A stretch of 13,208 nt of DNA from Hyphomicrobiales bacterium (GCA_012032065.1 JAAURV010000049.1:1-13208), one strand, 5' to 3'; shown: positions 1 to 6,493, counted from the stretch's first letter. Notes: generated from the sequence alone by a model not told the origin. Numbers and translations are program-made.

Positions 1-503
1 CCTGAAAGACTGTCTTCCCAAGTCCCCCAGCGACCGAGCTCCGACGCATGCTTGCGCGAGCGGCCGACATTGCGCCAGAAGAAGAAAAAATCGTTGCGCG
101 CACCGTTTTGCGAATCGGTCTCCGCGTCCTCGCTCTGTTGGGGATCGCCTTGAAGGCCCCGTGTGCCGAAATCCTCGAGCACTAGGAAAGACAGTGGCTC
201 GTTCTCCGTCGGCAGCGTGTCAGCGCTCAATCCGATGCGGCTGCCGCGCAGGTGGTTTCTCAGCCCGGCGAGATACGCTTCGCGGCGAGCGTCCAGCAGA
301 TACCCGTCGGCGCTGGGGAACAGCATGCGCACGCGCAAGGTTTCGCCGGGGCGACGTGCGTCGAGCGAGTTCTGAATTGCCTCGCGCACCAACGCATCCG
401 ACAGACTTCCGAGCGCTTCCGTCGAAAAGAACTCCGCCTCAATCGGGTCGATGTTCATTTCGCCGGCCTGCATGCGGCGGAACTGCCAAGCGGGAGCTGT
501 CAT
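1..503 (-). CDS. GHKL (Bergerat-fold) ATPase, N-terminal part, frameshifted near the window edge
   Basis: Read on the minus strand from ATG 503-501, a good protein of about 167 residues runs off the window. It carries the ATP-binding motifs of the histidine-kinase/Hsp90/MutL fold: an N box REAIQNSLDAR at about residues 40-50, a G1 box LVLEDFGTRG at about 108-116, and a G2 box GRWGLGKT at about 157-164. The G2 box reads correctly only if one G is removed from the five-base run at 24-28; as written the frame turns into nonsense there. Large GHKL ATPases of this kind are known in restriction and phage-defence loci (MORC/MutL-like groups), but the partner genes lie outside the window, so a defence role is only a guess. 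The ribosome-binding site is weak (AATAAGAACG), so internal ATG codons remain possible starts. The gene lies just beyond the point where sucA breaks off. Confidence 0.72.
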   Translation of the reverse strand, partial: MTAPAWQFRRMQAGEMNIDPIEAEFFSTEALGSLSDALVREAIQNSLDARRPGETLRVRMLFPSADGYLLDARREAYLAGLRNHLRGSRIGLSADTLPTENEPLSFLVLEDFGTRGLQGDPQQSEDAETDSQNGARNDFFFFWRNVGRSRKHASELGRWGTWEDSLS

Positions 504-671
504 CGTTCTTATTGTTGTTGGTGAAAGTCGAATCAGACTGCCCTACATTCATGAGACCCCTTCGAGACGGGGCTGTTTACTCGTGCATTAACGACAAACT
601 TGGCACACGCCGCGACATCGTCCTGCCTAGCCTGTCTTGCTGCGTTGCCTAATCGCTTTGTTTACTAGATC
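504..671. other. Region upstream of the GHKL ATPase, up to the sucA break
   Basis: These 168 bases separate the ATPase start from the last bases that belong to sucA. I see no complete gene. The minus strand has about 40 open codons with no ATG (roughly 533-660), and the sucA frame runs into it for 15 unrelated codons before a stop at 627-629. It looks less GC-rich than the core region. An imperfect hairpin lies at 575-599: GTTT and TCGT pair with ACGA and AAAC around the loop GCATTA. It probably holds the ATPase promoter, but no convincing -35/-10 pair is visible. Confidence 0.4.
575..599. repeat. Imperfect hairpin upstream of the GHKL ATPase
   Basis: GTTT (575-578) and TCGT (581-584) are complementary to ACGA (591-594) and AAAC (596-599), around the six-base loop GCATTA. 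It could be an operator or a leader hairpin of the ATPase gene, about 70 bases before its start. It is short enough to have arisen by chance. Confidence 0.3.
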
Positions 672-1766
672 CCTTACGACGGGATCGACGATTTCGAGAT
701 GCGATGGGTTGGCGGTGAGCGAGAGATGCACCGTGTTGCCGTCGAACACGCGATCGGACGATGAGCCGAGGTGATACTTCACGTCGCCTGAGCCTTCGAC
801 TTCGTCAGGCGTTGTGGAACCGCCCTTGAACTCATGGAAGATCGCCGAATAGGGTTTCGACATCACGTTCGCCAGCATGTTGAGACGTCCGCGATGCGCC
901 ATGCCGAACACGATATCCTGTACGCCAAGTTGACCGCCGCGCTTGATCACCTGTTCCAGCGCCGGGATCATGCTTTCGCCGCCATCGAGGCCGAAGCGCT
1001 TGGTGCCCGTGTATTTCACGTTGAGGAACTGCTCGAAGCCTTCGGCCTCGATCAGCTTGTTGAGGATCGCTTTCTTGCCCTCGGGAGTGAAGCTGATCTG
1101 CTTGTCGGGGCCTTCGATACGCTCCTGAATCCAGGCTTTCTGCTCCGGATCGGAAATATGCATGAATTCGACGCCCAGCGTGCTGCAATAGGTGCGCTTC
1201 AGGATGTCGACGATCTGGCGCACAGTTGCCTGTTCAAGGCCCAGCACCTTGTCGAGGAAGATCGGCCGGTCCATGTCGGCGTCGGCAAAGCCGTAGGATC
1301 TGGGATCGAGCTCCGGGTGAGCTTCCGGCTCCTTGAGTTTAAGAGGATCGAGATCGGCGGCGAGATGGCCGCGCATGCGATAGGCGCGGATCATCATCAG
1401 CGCGCGCACCGAATCCATGGTGGCCTTGCGCACCTCTTCGAGGCTGGGGCCGGCGGCGTCGGCAGGTTTGGCGCCGGGCTTCGCAGGCGGCGCTTTGGGA
1501 GCGGCGGGCCAGTTGCCATCGAGTGCCGAGACAAGTTCGCCCGAAGCCGCGGGCGGCCAGTCGGCGCGTTTCCACGATGCGCCCTGAACCTGGCGCTTCG
1601 CTTCCCCCGCTTCATCATCGAGGCCAGCGAAAAATTGCCGCCAATGCGGGTCCACGGCGGCGGGGTTATCGAGATATTCGGCGTAGAGCTGCTCGATGAA
1701 TTGCGCATTGCCGCCATAAAGGAACGAGCTTTGCTCGAAGGCGGTGGTGAGATCGGTCTTGTTCAT
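627..1766 (-). CDS. sucA: 2-oxoglutarate dehydrogenase E1 component, C-terminally truncated
   Basis: This is the thiamine-diphosphate decarboxylase (E1) of the 2-oxoglutarate dehydrogenase complex in the TCA cycle. The N-terminus is typical, with an E1 leader (SSFLYGGNAQFIEQLYAEYL, from about residue 14) and an Ala/Pro-rich linker at about 80-110. The E1 core then begins with GMAHRGRLNMLANVM and SLTANPSHLEIVDPVV. Residues 1 to about 364 fit the family; the last 15 (from RDLVNKAIRQ) do not. The usual length is about 950-1000 residues, so the GDxA thiamine-diphosphate motif and the whole pyrimidine-binding and C-terminal domains are missing, and this product could not be active. The gene follows sucD by 16 bases with a strong site, GGGAGGATTGG, before ATG 1766. 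The break at about 672-680 is a junction with unrelated DNA, either a misassembly or a real rearrangement. Confidence 0.93.
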   Translation of the reverse strand: MNKTDLTTAFEQSSFLYGGNAQFIEQLYAEYLDNPAAVDPHWRQFFAGLDDEAGEAKRQVQGASWKRADWPPAASGELVSALDGNWPAAPKAPPAKPGAKPADAAGPSLEEVRKATMDSVRALMMIRAYRMRGHLAADLDPLKLKEPEAHPELDPRSYGFADADMDRPIFLDKVLGLEQATVRQIVDILKRTYCSTLGVEFMHISDPEQKAWIQERIEGPDKQISFTPEGKKAILNKLIEAEGFEQFLNVKYTGTKRFGLDGGESMIPALEQVIKRGGQLGVQDIVFGMAHRGRLNMLANVMSKPYSAIFHEFKGGSTTPDEVEGSGDVKYHLGSSSDRVFDGNTVHLSLTANPSHLEIVDPVVRDLVNKAIRQRSKTG

Positions 1767-1782
1767 CGTTCCAATCCTCCCG

Positions 1783-2661
1783 CTATTTCTTCTTCAGTTT
1801 CTTCATCAGCGTTTTGCCCAGCATGGCGGGCGAGTCGGATATCGCAATGCCGGCCCGCTTCATCGCTTCGATCTTGGATTCAGCGCCGCCTTTTCCGCCC
1901 GAGATGATGGCGCCGGCATGGCCCATGCGGCGGCCCGGAGGTGCGGTGCGGCCGGCAATGAAGCCCGCCATCGGTTTCTTCACCTTGGACTTGCGGATGA
2001 ATTCGGCTGCATCTTCCTCGGCGGAACCGCCGATTTCGCCGATCATGATGATCGATTGGGTTTTGGGATCGGCCAGAAACATCTCAAGCACGTCAATGAA
2101 CTCGGTGCCCTTGACCGGATCGCCGCCGATGCCGACGGCTGTCGTCTGGCCAAGGCCTTCCTGCGTCGTTTGAAAGACTGCTTCATAGGTAAGCGTTCCC
2201 GAGCGCGAGACAATGCCCACCGAACCTTTCCTGAAGATGTTGCCCGGCATGATACCGATCTTGCATTCGCCGGGTGTCAGCACGCCGGGGCAGTTGGGTC
2301 CGATGAGCCGCGATTTCGAACCGGTGAGCGCCCGCTTCACCTTCACCATGTCCATCACCGGAATGCCCTCGGTGATGCAGACGATCAGCGGAATCTCGGC
2401 CTCGATCGCTTCCGAGATGGCATCGGCCGCAAAGGCCGGCGGCACATAGATGGCAGTGGCATCCGCACCTGTTGCAGCCCTGGCTTCCGCCACTGTATCG
2501 AACACCGGCAGGCCTACATGCGTGGTCCCGCCTTTGCCGGGCGTCACGCCGCCAACCATCTGCGTGCCATAGGCAATCGCCTGCTCGGTATGAAACGTTC
2601 CGTTGTTGCCGGTGATGCCCTGGCAGATGACCTTGGTTTTCTTGTTGATGAGGATGGACAT
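1783..2661 (-). CDS. sucD: Succinyl-CoA synthetase (ADP-forming) alpha subunit
   Basis: The alpha subunit of succinyl-CoA synthetase pairs with SucC to convert succinyl-CoA to succinate with substrate-level formation of ATP or GTP. At 292 residues it has full family length. It shows the CoA-binding Rossmann start (CQGITGNNGTFHTEQAIAYG), GGVTPGKGG, the conserved IGPNCPG, and GRRMGHAGAIISGG with the phosphorylated histidine at about residue 248. No frame problem is seen. The start ATG (2661-2659) lies 4 bases after the toxin stop codon. The best ribosome-binding site, AGGTGA, lies inside the last codons of the toxin gene, so translation of sucD is probably coupled to it. Normally sucD follows sucC directly; here a toxin-antitoxin pair lies between them. 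sucA follows after 16 bases. Confidence 0.97.
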   Translation of the reverse strand: MSILINKKTKVICQGITGNNGTFHTEQAIAYGTQMVGGVTPGKGGTTHVGLPVFDTVAEARAATGADATAIYVPPAFAADAISEAIEAEIPLIVCITEGIPVMDMVKVKRALTGSKSRLIGPNCPGVLTPGECKIGIMPGNIFRKGSVGIVSRSGTLTYEAVFQTTQEGLGQTTAVGIGGDPVKGTEFIDVLEMFLADPKTQSIIMIGEIGGSAEEDAAEFIRKSKVKKPMAGFIAGRTAPPGRRMGHAGAIISGGKGGAESKIEAMKRAGIAISDSPAMLGKTLMKKLKKK

Positions 2662-2665
2662 TCGC

Positions 2666-3085
2666 TCAGTTCACCTGAAAGGGATTGATGACTTTGACGG
2701 AGCCATAAGTCTGGCCGTGGTTGAGATCTTCGGTGTACAGGATCGGCGCGCCCATGTGCTCTGCTGATGCGAGTATCGCCCCGTCCCAGTAACTGATGCC
2801 GTAGCGTTCGCTCATGTGAAGCCCGGCGCGAACCGTCCTCTCGTCAATGGGCGCCGTTGGATAGTTTGACAGCAGATCGAGCCAGCGAACGATTTCGCTA
2901 ATGGGTGGAACCGCAATCAGAACCTTTTTAAGTTTGGACACGAACTCCGCCAGAACCTGCCCGGACAGGCCAAAATAGGTCGTGAGCAGCAAGCGTTCTG
3001 CGATCTTGTATTTGCGCGCGTCCTCAATCCTCGTTGAAGCCGCGTAGAGGAGGACGTTCGTGTCGAGGAAGCATTCGATCCTCAT
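2666..3085 (-). CDS. vapC: VapC-like PIN-domain toxin ribonuclease
   Basis: This 139-residue PIN-domain protein has the four acidic residues expected of a metal-dependent ribonuclease: D8 in FLDTNVLLY, E47 in VLAEFVS, D101 in SYWDGAI and D120 in YTEDLNHG. Known VapC toxins cut tRNA or rRNA and are held inactive by a VapB antitoxin; the target here cannot be told. ATG 3085 follows the site AGGGAAG at a good distance. The gene starts inside the antitoxin gene (62-base overlap in another frame) and ends 4 bases before sucD, so it is embedded in the succinyl-CoA synthetase operon. The open frame and intact catalytic residues suggest a functional protein, unlike its antitoxin, which carries a one-base frame break in this sequence. 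Confidence 0.88.
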   Translation of the reverse strand: MRIECFLDTNVLLYAASTRIEDARKYKIAERLLLTTYFGLSGQVLAEFVSKLKKVLIAVPPISEIVRWLDLLSNYPTAPIDERTVRAGLHMSERYGISYWDGAILASAEHMGAPILYTEDLNHGQTYGSVKVINPFQVN

Positions 3086-3307
3086 AAATATCTTCCCTGT
3101 TCCACTTGTAATCGGGTCCTAGCCTTGCGGTTGAAGTTTGCATGAGTTCGAGCAAGCCCTTGCGCGCTTCCTCGATCTTCTTTTCGCGAGTGACTGTGTC
3201 ATCCAGGAGATCGCGCACCAGGGCATTGAGGGTAGTGCCTTTCCGGGCTGCGTATTCACGAGCTTTTCAAGGAGTTGTTCATCAATCGCCAGCGTGATAT
3301 TGGGCAT
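3024..3307 (-). CDS. vapB: VapB-like ribbon-helix-helix antitoxin, with a one-base frame break
   Basis: Two overlapping frames together make one antitoxin. It starts at MPNITLAIDEQLLEK (ATG 3307), and the other frame continues with REYAARKGTTLNALVRDLL and ends ...YKWNREDIYEDR and a tail. The first part is a classic ribbon-helix-helix DNA-binding domain (strand ITLAID, then two helices); the C-terminal part would bind and block the toxin. The frames join if the four-A run (T run at 3264-3267 on the plus strand) is restored to five, giving about 94 residues. The start has the site GGAG eight bases upstream and lies 50 bases after sucC. The last 62 bases overlap the toxin gene. If the frame break were real, the toxin would be left uncontrolled, which argues that it is a sequence error. 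The exact antitoxin family is uncertain. Confidence 0.8.
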
Positions 3308-3315
3308 TTTGTCTC

Positions 3316-3352
3316 CACATATTTCCACATATGATATATGTGTAAATATGTG
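3316..3352. promoter_or_regulatory. 37-bp palindromic operator of the toxin-antitoxin pair
   Basis: The arm CACATATTTCCACATAT (3316-3332) and the reverse complement of 3336-3352, CACATATTTACACATAT, match at 16 of 17 positions around the spacer GAT. Each arm holds two copies of the unit CACATAT, so the site has four half-sites, which suits cooperative binding of ribbon-helix-helix dimers. It is strikingly AT-rich against its surroundings and lies between the sucC stop codon and the antitoxin start, covering the -10 box of the predicted promoter. Autorepression by the antitoxin or by the antitoxin-toxin complex is the usual pattern for this class. Confidence 0.8.
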
Positions 3353-3361
3353 CATGGTCAA
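3333..3361 (-). promoter_or_regulatory. Promoter of the toxin-antitoxin pair, overlapping the end of sucC
   Basis: On the minus strand TTGACC (3361-3356) is followed after exactly 17 bases by TATATC (3338-3333), a good sigma-70 type pair. The TGA within the -35 box is the sucC stop codon. The -10 box lies at the centre of the palindromic operator. Transcription would start near 3326 and read through the antitoxin and toxin into sucD and sucA. Confidence 0.6.
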
Positions 3362-4527
3362 GCCGCCTCCTTCACCGCCTTGACAATCTTCTTCGCCGCG
3401 TCATCCAAATCGTCCGCGGGGATCACGTTGAGGCCGCTGTCTCGCAAAATCTGCTTGCCCAGCTCCACATTCGTCCCCTCGAGCCGCACCACCAGCGGCA
3501 CCTGGAGGCCCACTTCCTTCACGGCCGCAACCACGCCCTCGGCGATCACGTCGCATTTCATGATGCCGCCGAAGATGTTGACGAGGATGCCCTGCACCTT
3601 GGGATCGGCGGTGATGATCTTGAAGGCGGCCGTCACCTTCTCTTTCGATGCGCCACCGCCAACGTCGAGGAAGTTGGCGGGCGCTTCGCCGTAGAGCTTG
3701 ATGATGTCCATGGTCGCCATGGCAAGCCCGGCGCCGTTCACCATGCAACCGATCGTGCCATCGAGTGCGATGTAATTCAGATCGAACTTTGAGGCCTCGA
3801 TTTCCTTGGGGTCCTCCTCGGTTTCGTCGCGCATCGCCACCACATCGGGGTGGCGGAAGAGGGCGTTGCCGTCGAAATTGATCTTGGCGTCGAGGCAGAG
3901 AAGATTGCCGTCCTTGGTCACCACCAGCGGATTGATCTCGAGCAGGCTGATGTCCTTCTCGACAACGGCGTTGTAGAGGCCGGTCAAGAGCTTTGACATC
4001 TGCTTGCCCTGCGCGGCGTCGAGCTTCAGCGCCTTGGAAATCCGCCGCACATGATGGGGGCAGAGGCCGGTTGCCGGATCGACCGAGACGGTGACGATCT
4101 TCTCCGGCGTATCGTGGGCCACTTCCTCGATGTTCATGCCGCCTTCGGTGGAAGCGATGAAGGCAAGCCTGGAGGCGGCGCGGTCGACGAGGCAGGAGAG
4201 ATAGAGTTCGCGGGCAATCGCGGTGCCGTCCTCGATATAGAGGCGCTGCACCAGTTTGCCGGCGGGGCCGGTTTGCGGCGTCACCAGGTTCATGCCGAGA
4301 ATGCGTTGCGCCTCGGCCCTGACATCATCGATCGACTTCACCACCTTGACGCCGCCGCCCTTGCCGCGGCCTCCGGCATGTATCTGGGCTTTCACCACCC
4401 AGACAGGCCCGGGCAGGTCGCCCGCCATCTTGACCGCTTCGTCAACCGAAAAGGCCGGAAAGCCCCGCCCCGTAGGCACGCCGAAGCCGCGAAGCAGTTC
4501 CTTGGCCTGATATTCGTGGATGTTCAT
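3358..4527 (-). CDS. sucC: Succinyl-CoA synthetase (ADP-forming) beta subunit
   Basis: The beta subunit of succinyl-CoA synthetase is an ATP-grasp protein that binds the nucleotide and, with SucD, makes succinate and ATP from succinyl-CoA. It is 389 residues long, the normal length. It begins MNIHEYQAKELLRGFGVP and shows the ATP-grasp segment VVKAQIHAGGRGKGGGVK at about 44-61, LLEINPLVVTKDG at about 195-207, and the C-terminal ligase part with FLDVGGGA and NIFGGIMKCDVIAEG. No frame problem is seen. It follows mdh by 26 bases, and that gap is largely a perfect palindrome holding the ribosome-binding site AAAGG. Its stop codon overlaps the -35 box of the toxin-antitoxin promoter. Confidence 0.97.
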   Translation of the reverse strand: MNIHEYQAKELLRGFGVPTGRGFPAFSVDEAVKMAGDLPGPVWVVKAQIHAGGRGKGGGVKVVKSIDDVRAEAQRILGMNLVTPQTGPAGKLVQRLYIEDGTAIARELYLSCLVDRAASRLAFIASTEGGMNIEEVAHDTPEKIVTVSVDPATGLCPHHVRRISKALKLDAAQGKQMSKLLTGLYNAVVEKDISLLEINPLVVTKDGNLLCLDAKINFDGNALFRHPDVVAMRDETEEDPKEIEASKFDLNYIALDGTIGCMVNGAGLAMATMDIIKLYGEAPANFLDVGGGASKEKVTAAFKIITADPKVQGILVNIFGGIMKCDVIAEGVVAAVKEVGLQVPLVVRLEGTNVELGKQILRDSGLNVIPADDLDDAAKKIVKAVKEAA

Positions 4528-4534
4528 AAAATTG

Positions 4535-4550
4535 ACCTTTACGTAAAGGT
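4535..4550. promoter_or_regulatory. Perfect 16-bp palindrome containing the sucC ribosome-binding site
   Basis: ACCTTTACGTAAAGGT is identical to its own reverse complement. It lies in the mdh-sucC gap. Its minus-strand 3' half carries AAAGG, the only plausible Shine-Dalgarno sequence for sucC, seven to eight bases before ATG 4527. In RNA the site would pair as ACCTTT/AAAGGT around ACGT and could limit sucC translation; as DNA it could be an operator. Which of the two, if either, applies cannot be told from the sequence. Confidence 0.55.
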
Positions 4551-4553
4551 TAG

Positions 4554-5517
4554 TTATTTCAAGTCAGGCGCGATTTTCCTGGCGGCGTCCATCAAACTAT
4601 GTACGGCATCGAGGGATTTCTTGAAACCGGCCTTTTCCTCTCCGGAAAGGCTGATTTCCACGATCCTCTCGACGCCGCCCGCGCCAATCACAACAGGCAC
4701 GCCGACATAGGTGTCCTTGACGCCATACTGGCCGGTCAGATGCGCGGCGCAAGGCAAGACCCGCTTCTTGTCCTTAAGATAACTTTCCGCCATGGCGATG
4801 GCTGAGGAGGCCGGCGCGTAATAGGCCGACCCTGTCTTGAGCAGCCCCACGATCTCTGCGCCACCATCGCGCGTCCGCTGCACGATCTGGTCGATCTTCT
4901 GCTGTGTGGTCCATTTCATCGCCACCAGGTCCGGCACCGGAATGCCCGCCACCGTCGAATAGCGCACCAGCGGCACCATGGTGTCGCCGTGGCCGCCCAG
5001 GACGAAAGGCGGTGACGTCCTCGACCGACACATTGAATTCCTCCGCCAGGAAGTGGCGGAAACGCGCCGAATCCAGCACCCCGGCCATGCCTACGATCTT
5101 GTTGTGCGGCAGCCCGCAATATTTCTGCAGCGCCCAGACCATGACGTCCAGCGGATTGGTGATGCAGATGACGAAGGCGTTCGGGCAATATTTGGCGATG
5201 CCGGCCCCCACCTGCGCCATGACCTTGAGGTTGATTTCCAAGAGATCGTCGCGGCTCATGCCGGGCTTCCGGGGTACGCCGGCTGTCACGATGCAGACGT
5301 CCGCCCCTTCCATGGTCTCGTATTTGTTGGTTCCCGTCAATTTCGCGTCGAATCCTTCGACCGGACCCGATTGCGCCAGATCGAGGGATTTGCCTTGCGG
5401 CAAGCCCTCGGCGATGTCGAACACGACGATGTCGCCCAGTTCCTTGAGAGACGCCAGATGCGCCAGTGTGCCACCGATCATGCCGCCGCCGACCAGTGCA
5501 ATCTTCTTCCGAGCCAT
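4554..5517 (-). CDS. mdh: Malate dehydrogenase (NAD), with a one-base frame break
   Basis: This LDH-type malate dehydrogenase oxidises malate to oxaloacetate with NAD in the TCA cycle. The N-terminal part (ATG 5517, MARKKIALVGGGMIGGTLAH) has the NAD-binding GxGxxG motif, VTAGVPRKPGMSRDDLL with the substrate arginines, and CITNPLDVMVW. The remainder lies in another frame, starting at VLGGHGDTMVPLVRYS with the catalytic histidine, and ends ARKIAPDLK. The frames join in the middle of a highly conserved motif if one base is removed from the AAA run at 5005-5007 (plus strand), giving 320 residues, the normal length. AGGGAAG lies upstream of the chosen start; the longer start at 5601 adds unconserved residues. 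mdh is the first gene of the mdh-sucCD-sucA block. Confidence 0.93.
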
Positions 5518-5613
5518 GTGAGACTTCCCTGTTGAGGCCGCGATGTCTTCGCACCGCAGTTGAGACACGTGTTCTCTAATCCCCATGCTAGGCCGCTGCA
5601 AGCCGCCCGGCTA

Positions 5614-5653
5614 GTCAATTTGGCTAAGGAAATTGACGTTTTGGTCAAATTCC
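5614..5653. promoter_or_regulatory. Overlapping inverted repeats between mdh and the protease gene
   Basis: GTCAATTT (5614-5621) and AAATTGAC (5630-5637) form a perfect 8-bp inverted repeat with an 8-base spacer. GGAAATTGAC (5628-5637) also pairs with GTCAAATTCC (5644-5653), matching at 9 of 10 positions around GTTTTG. The middle half-site is shared by both. This lies in the 184-bp divergent gap between mdh and the protease and could bind a dimeric regulator of both. The half-sites contain TTGAC, so they may simply be opposing -35 boxes. Confidence 0.45.
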
Positions 5654-5662
5654 GGCGATTAT
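5633..5662 (+). promoter_or_regulatory. Candidate promoter of the secreted protease gene
   Basis: TTGACG (5633-5638) is followed after 18 bases by GATTAT (5657-5662). Transcription would start near 5669, about 33 bases before ATG 5702. The -35 box overlaps the inverted repeats described for this gap. Confidence 0.4.
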
Positions 5663-5701
5663 CTTGTTGATGACTTCGGCGCGATTGACCAATGTCTTCA
5701 C

Positions 5702-6493
5702 ATGACACCGCATCGGCTCGTGATTTCGGCACTCACGCTGCTTTGGTTTTCGGCAACGGCACTCGCCGAACAGGCGTCTTTGCCCAGATATGGTGTTGTC
5801 GGCGAAGACGACCGCAAGGTGATCGCCAACGGTGCTCCGCCTTGGAGCGCCATCGGCCACGTGAACATCGGCGGTCGCAGAATGCGCTGGATTTGTTCGG
5901 GTACGCTGGTCGCTCCCCGGGTCGTACTCACGGCGGCGCATTGCGTCGTCAATTTTCCAAAGCGGAAGCTGCACCCTATGCGCGATATCAACTTCGTCGC
6001 CGGCGTCAACAAGGGCAAATCGAAGGGCGCGGCGAAAGCCAAATGCGTGAAGCTGCTCAAGGATACGGTGGGCTACGACTACATCGCCGCCATCGGTGGG
6101 CAGCAGTCGGCGGAACGCCAGTCGCCTCAGCAAATCGTGCGCGATCTCGCGGTGATCGTGCTGAACAAAGATCTCGCCAAGGCGGGAACGATCGGGATCG
6201 CCTCCAACCGGATCGTTCCCGTGCAAAGTCCTGTCGCCCATGCCAGCTTTCCAGGCACCCGCCGCCAAGTTCTGACCGGCCAGAAGAACTGCCGTACACT
6301 CGTCAGCGCGGTTGGCCTCCTGGTGACGGATTGCGATGTCGAGCCGGGGAGTTCGGGCGGCCCGATCCTGGTCGAGGAAGACGGCCAGTATCGTCTCGCG
6401 GGCGTCGCTGTTGGCTATTTGGAGAACTTGGGCACCTTGGCCGTGCCGGCCGCCAGCATCCCGCGGAATTTTCTGACGGCGGATTGCCCGTAG
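5702..6493 (+). CDS. Secreted trypsin-like serine protease
   Basis: This is a chymotrypsin-fold (S1, V8-like) protease of 263 residues. Residues 1-22 form a signal peptide with a hydrophobic core and an ALA cleavage site before EQASLP, so it should act in the periplasm or outside the cell. The catalytic triad is visible: H80 in VVLTAAHC, D148 in VRDLAVIVL and S218 in EPGSSGGPI. Several cysteines could form disulfides. ATG 5702 is chosen because it starts the signal peptide; the frame is open further upstream, to ATG 5633, but that would put 23 charged or polar residues in front. The ribosome-binding site is weak. The gene lies on the opposite strand between mdh and zapE, which are often neighbours in alphaproteobacteria, so it looks like a local insertion. 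Its stop codon directly abuts that of zapE. Substrate unknown. Confidence 0.88.
   Translation: MTPHRLVISALTLLWFSATALAEQASLPRYGVVGEDDRKVIANGAPPWSAIGHVNIGGRRMRWICSGTLVAPRVVLTAAHCVVNFPKRKLHPMRDINFVAGVNKGKSKGAAKAKCVKLLKDTVGYDYIAAIGGQQSAERQSPQQIVRDLAVIVLNKDLAKAGTIGIASNRIVPVQSPVAHASFPGTRRQVLTGQKNCRTLVSAVGLLVTDCDVEPGSSGGPILVEEDGQYRLAGVAVGYLENLGTLAVPAASIPRNFLTADCP

Noticed and set aside
533..660. About 40 open minus-strand codons reading like RQARQDDVAACAKFVV in front of the GHKL ATPase
   Set aside because: It looks somewhat protein-like and could be the end of a gene cut at the junction, but it has no start codon, no family match and is short.
668..686. GATCCC/GGGATC inverted repeat at the sucA junction as a transposon end
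   Set aside because: Six bases are too short, half of it is ordinary sucA sequence, and no transposase or matching repeat is seen at the other junction.
834..1907. Long plus-strand open frame of 357 codons opposite sucA
   Set aside because: It is the reverse of sucA and runs into sucD. Its length follows from GC-rich codon use on the other strand, and no start site or family motif supports it.
5478..5601. Longer N-terminus of malate dehydrogenase from ATG 5601
   Set aside because: The added 28 residues are not like the family, and a good ribosome-binding site lies before ATG 5517.
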